Assembly: GCA_043721235.1 (NCBI GenBank)
Contig: JAYSRE010000251.1
Location: 1-17,753 of the forward strand
Origin: JAAFIP01 sp043721235
GTDB taxonomy: Bacteria > Pseudomonadota > Gammaproteobacteria > Burkholderiales > Burkholderiaceae_C
Length of the DNA stretch: 17,753 bases
Reading direction: 5' to 3'
The notes under the pieces are model-generated. The model was not told the origin of the DNA. It searched no databases and was given only the letters and a program-made list of their open reading frames with translations. Made by a program: the position numbers and the translations under genes. Shown here one piece after another: positions 15,607 to 17,753 of the stretch (position 1 is the stretch's first letter; each line of letters starts with the position of its first letter).

Positions 15607-15635
15607 ATTGTATCGCGTATCGTTACGCATTGCAA
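15607..15635 (-). promoter_or_regulatory. higBA promoter with palindromic operator
   Basis: On the minus strand TTGCAA (15635-15630) and TACAAT (15612-15607) are separated by 17 bases, a good sigma70 pair. Between them lies a palindrome, GCGTA-4-TACGC (15615-15628), a likely HigA operator that would block polymerase. The predicted start, about 7 bases past the -10, coincides with the higB ATG. Confidence 0.6.
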
Positions 15636-15644
15636 ACACTCTGT

Positions 15645-15770
15645 TCAGGCCGCTTTAAAGGCAATTACTTCGCCGCCAATGCGCAGTTTGTCTAAGTAGT
15701 CTGCCCAGCGCTGCATCATGGCTGCGCGCGCGGCTTCTAGGTCAATCTCTGCCCATTCAGCGTGGCGTAA
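15645..15770 (-). pseudogene. Integrase (tyrosine recombinase) C-terminal remnant
   Basis: A 41-codon open stretch ending in TGA and preceded in frame by a TAA (15773-15771). It reads LRHAEWAEIDLEAARAAM, then MQRWADYLDKLRIGGEVI. The pattern of an acidic helix followed by MQRWADYLDKL and a short tail is how tRNA-targeting phage/island integrases of Comamonadaceae end, just after the catalytic Tyr (which is lost). It is in the same direction as the tRNA, 196 bases beyond its 3' end, where an integrase is expected. It has no start of its own and cannot be functional. The assignment rests on a short match made from memory. Confidence 0.55.
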
Positions 15771-15785
15771 TTAACTGGGGCGTAC

Positions 15786-15850
15786 AAACACCAGCGGGGC
15801 TAGTTTGTGTATGTGGGTTGTTGGTGTTTCAAAGATACCAAAAAAGTACC
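15786..15850. repeat. Inverted repeat and AT-rich repeats near the tRNA
   Basis: AAACACCA (15786-15793) and TGGTGTTT (15822-15829) form an 8-base inverted repeat with a 28-base loop. Next to it GATACC and GTACC, separated by an A-run (15834-15850), give the doubled GGTAC/GGTATC pattern often seen beside integrase attachment sites. It may be a leftover of an att region. Confidence 0.35.
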
Positions 15851-15895
15851 AATAAAACCCTGCGGTGCGATGATGTGAGCGGAGACCACTTTAGG

Positions 15896-15929
15896 CAAAA
15901 AAACCCCGCTGCGCTAGGGAACGTGCGGG
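15896..15929 (-). terminator. Probable terminator after tRNA-Thr
   Basis: On the minus strand CCCGC (15929-15925) pairs with GCGGG (15909-15905) and is followed by G and a run of seven T. The stem is short (5 pairs, 15-base loop), 36 bases past the tRNA 3' end. Confidence 0.5.
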
Positions 15930-15965
15930 TTGTGGTGTGTTGTGAAGCGTCGTAGAACCATCACT

Positions 15966-16041
15966 TGGTGCCCATGAGCGGAATCGAACTGCTGACCTAC
16001 GCGTTACGAGTGCGTTGCTCTACCAACTGAGCTACATGGGC
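15966..16041 (-). tRNA. tRNA-Thr (anticodon CGT), CCA encoded
   Basis: A 76-base tRNA. The acceptor stem GCCCATG/CATGGGC pairs fully, with discriminator A and encoded CCA. The D arm is GCTC-AGTTGGTA-GAGC. The anticodon loop CTCGTAA gives CGT (plus-strand 16006-16008), reading ACG. The T arm is AGCAG-TTCGATT-CCGCT. Two A.C mismatches occur, 31-39 in the anticodon stem and 52-62 in the T stem, with the odd C in the 3' half each time. In E. coli the CGT-threonine gene thrW is an integration target (CP4-6). It lies beside an integrase remnant here. Confidence 0.9.
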
Positions 16042-16155
16042 ATAGATCTAATTATAACAAAAGACCTTGCATAGACTTGTGCTTGATTTGTGCTCTAAAG
16101 CTGTTTGCCGCAGCCTGGACTGCGGTAGTCAAGTTTAACCCAGGAATACTATGCA

Positions 16156-16196
16156 CTATTATTTTAATAGCTACATATATAGCATTTCCTTGGGCG
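16156..16196 (-). repeat. Dispersed intergenic repeat, copy 4
   Basis: On the minus strand it reads CGCCCAAGGAAATGCT, then ATATATGTAGCTATTAAAAT. It lies just past the fbp stop codon (16203), in the gap before the tRNA, and is read in the same direction as fbp. Confidence 0.85.
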
Positions 16197-16202
16197 CTAG
16201 GG

Positions 16203-17216
16203 CTATTTGTCTTCTGAATGGTAGCGGCTGAGGCGTTCTACCTCGTTTTTAGAGCCTAGCACCACACTCACGCGCTGGTGCAGTTTGTCGGGCGCAATCT
16301 CCATGATGCGCTGCAGGCCGTTGGTAGACGCGCCGCCTGCCTGCTCGATCAGCCAGCTCATGGGATTGGCTTCGTACATCAGGCGCAGCTTGCCGGCTTT
16401 TTCTGGCTCGCGCTGGTCCCAGGGGTACATAAAGACACCACCGCGCGTCAAAATGCGGTGCACGTCGGCCACCATGCTGGCGACCCAGCGCATATTGAAG
16501 TCTTTGCCACGCGGCCCGGCAGTGCCCGCCAAACATTCCTCAATGTAACGCTTCACGGGGGGTGCCCAGTGCCGCATATTGCTCATATTGATAGCGAACT
16601 CTTGCGTATCTGCAGGTACTTGCACGTTTTCTTGTGTCAAGATAAAGCTGCCTTGTTCGCGGTCTAGCGTAAACATGACCACGCCATCGCCTACGGTCAG
16701 CACCAAGGTGGTTTGCGGGCCGTATACGCAGTAGCCTGCGGCCACTTGGGCCGTGCCTTTTTGCAAAAAGTCTTTTTCTTGCACGGTGCTGTCGCTGCCG
16801 TCTGGTTTTTTAAGCACACTGAAAATCGTGCCTATGCTCACGTTCACGTCGATATTGCTAGAGCCGTCCAGCGGGTCAAACAGCAGCAAGTATTCGCCCT
16901 GCGGGTACCTGTTGGGTACCAGGTAAATACTGTCCATTTCTTCGCTGGCCATAGCGGCTAAGTGGCCGCCCCATTCGTTGGCTTCGATCAGAACTTCATT
17001 GGCAATAATGTCCAGCTTTTTTTGAATCTCACCTTGCACATTCTCTGTCGACGCCGTGCCTAGCACCCCGCCCAGTGCGCCTTTGTTGACAGCGTGGCTG
17101 ATGCTTTTGCAAGCCCGCGCTACCACTTCCAGCAGCAGGCGCAGCTCAGGGGGGATGTGGCCTTCTTGGCGTTGCTGCTCTACAAGGTAACGGGAGAGGG
17201 AAATTTTGGTAGTCAT
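16203..17216 (-). CDS. fbp: Class 1 fructose-1,6-bisphosphatase
   Basis: A 337-residue cytosolic enzyme that hydrolyses fructose 1,6-bisphosphate to fructose 6-phosphate in gluconeogenesis and, where present, the Calvin cycle. The hallmark metal-binding motif LLFDPLDGSSNID is at residues 111-123. The acidic SEE at 91-93 completes the metal site, and substrate-binding segments such as NMSNMRHW and RYIEECLAG are present. Length matches beta-proteobacterial class 1 enzymes. The ATG at 17216 lies 6 bases after the pepN stop, and its ribosome binding region (GGCGGA) is inside the pepN end, so the two genes are probably co-transcribed. Confidence 0.96.
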   Translation of the reverse strand: MTTKISLSRYLVEQQRQEGHIPPELRLLLEVVARACKSISHAVNKGALGGVLGTASTENVQGEIQKKLDIIANEVLIEANEWGGHLAAMASEEMDSIYLVPNRYPQGEYLLLFDPLDGSSNIDVNVSIGTIFSVLKKPDGSDSTVQEKDFLQKGTAQVAAGYCVYGPQTTLVLTVGDGVVMFTLDREQGSFILTQENVQVPADTQEFAINMSNMRHWAPPVKRYIEECLAGTAGPRGKDFNMRWVASMVADVHRILTRGGVFMYPWDQREPEKAGKLRLMYEANPMSWLIEQAGGASTNGLQRIMEIAPDKLHQRVSVVLGSKNEVERLSRYHSEDK

Positions 17217-17222
17217 GTAGCG

Positions 17223-17753
17223 CTAATCCGCCAAAGCCCGCGAAACCACTTCGCGCACGTCGTTGCTTAAATCGGCTTTGGCGGCCACCCGTTTGATCGC
17301 CTCCTTGGCTGCATTTTGGTACGGCTGGGCCAGCTTTTTCCAGCGGTCCATGGCGCGGGCCAGGCGGGCGGCCAGTTGGGGGTTGATGGCGTCCAGGTCC
17401 ATCACCCGGTCGGCCCAGAAGACATAGCCGCCGGCGTCGGCGCGGTGGAAGGCGGCCGGGTTTTCGCGACAGTAGCCGCCCACCAGAGAGCGCACCCGGT
17501 TGGGGTTCTTCAGTGTGAAGTCGGCATGCTTCATCAGCGCCTTGACCCGTGCCAACACCTGGCCCGGCTTGTCGAGCGCCTCGGGCGCGCTGGCCTGCAG
17601 GTTGAACCACTTGTCCAGCACCAGGTCGTCGCCCGCGGCCGAGGCGTGGAAATGAGCCAGCGCGGCCTCGGCCAGCGGCGCCTGGGCGTCCACCAGTGCG
17701 ACCAGCGCGCCGAAGCGGTTGTCCATCTGCGGTGAGTCCTTCACGCGCTGGTA
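17223..17753 (-). CDS. pepN: Aminopeptidase N, C-terminal 176 residues (partial)
   Basis: The gene runs off the right edge; only the end is present. It matches the C-terminal helical domain of gamma/beta-proteobacterial PepN (M1 zinc aminopeptidase), with DKWFNLQA (VLDKWFNLQASA), then HADFTLKNPNRVRSLVGGYCRENPAAFH as short segments in order, GYVFWADRVMDLDAINPQLAARLARAM and a helical end. The catalytic HEXXH domain is outside the window. PepN removes N-terminal residues from peptides in the cytoplasm. Base composition is richer in G+C than fbp: 45 of 60 bases are G or C at 17641-17700 against 38 of 60 at 16681-16740. Confidence 0.92.
   Translation of the reverse strand, partial: YQRVKDSPQMDNRFGALVALVDAQAPLAEAALAHFHASAAGDDLVLDKWFNLQASAPEALDKPGQVLARVKALMKHADFTLKNPNRVRSLVGGYCRENPAAFHRADAGGYVFWADRVMDLDAINPQLAARLARAMDRWKKLAQPYQNAAKEAIKRVAAKADLSNDVREVVSRALAD

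Overview
The window looks like a chromosomal segment of a betaproteobacterium of the Comamonadaceae (Rhodoferax/Limnohabitans/Polaromonas-like). This is inferred from the style of the proteins, the pepN-fbp gene pair, the second infA-type IF-1 and a short dispersed intergenic repeat (CGCCCAAGGAAATGCT...GCTAT) that I associate with this group. No search was run.

Layout. Positions 1-8075 are ordinary core genes with short spacers: the start of an SRPBCC protein, a carboxylesterase, an unknown two-span membrane protein, IF-1, a glutathione S-transferase, a circularly permuted RbgA/YlqF GTPase, a DUF6929-like protein, a phasin-like protein, an RluE-type pseudouridine synthase, a secreted M23 peptidase and an RNase D-like exonuclease. 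Positions 8072-11120 form an envelope-stress-type cluster on the minus strand: a Spy/CpxP-like lipoprotein, a shortened second Spy/CpxP-like protein, an OmpR-family response regulator and a histidine kinase. The last two overlap by 4 bases.

Positions about 11121-16041 are accessory DNA: a gene-poor stretch with coding remnants, then a two-gene module made of a very AT-rich small gene and an RTX protein with a glycine-zipper hydrophobic segment. The module lies between two 100-base direct repeats (91 of 100 bases identical). The RTX gene is broken at about 14667, just before a MITE-like element with 36-base inverted ends, so its usual C-terminal secretion signal is absent. Next come a higBA toxin-antitoxin pair, a 41-codon remnant of an integrase C-terminus, and a tRNA-Thr(CGT) with two A.C mismatches in its 3' half. 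Together these suggest a decayed genomic island abutting a tRNA gene.

Positions 16203-17753 return to core genes: fbp and the end of pepN, 6 bases apart and probably one transcript. The pepN end is visibly richer in G+C than fbp.

The most interesting part is the RTX module with its small partner and flanking repeats. It may be a secreted toxin with an accessory or immunity protein, now truncated and possibly excisable, but no function can be proved from the sequence alone.
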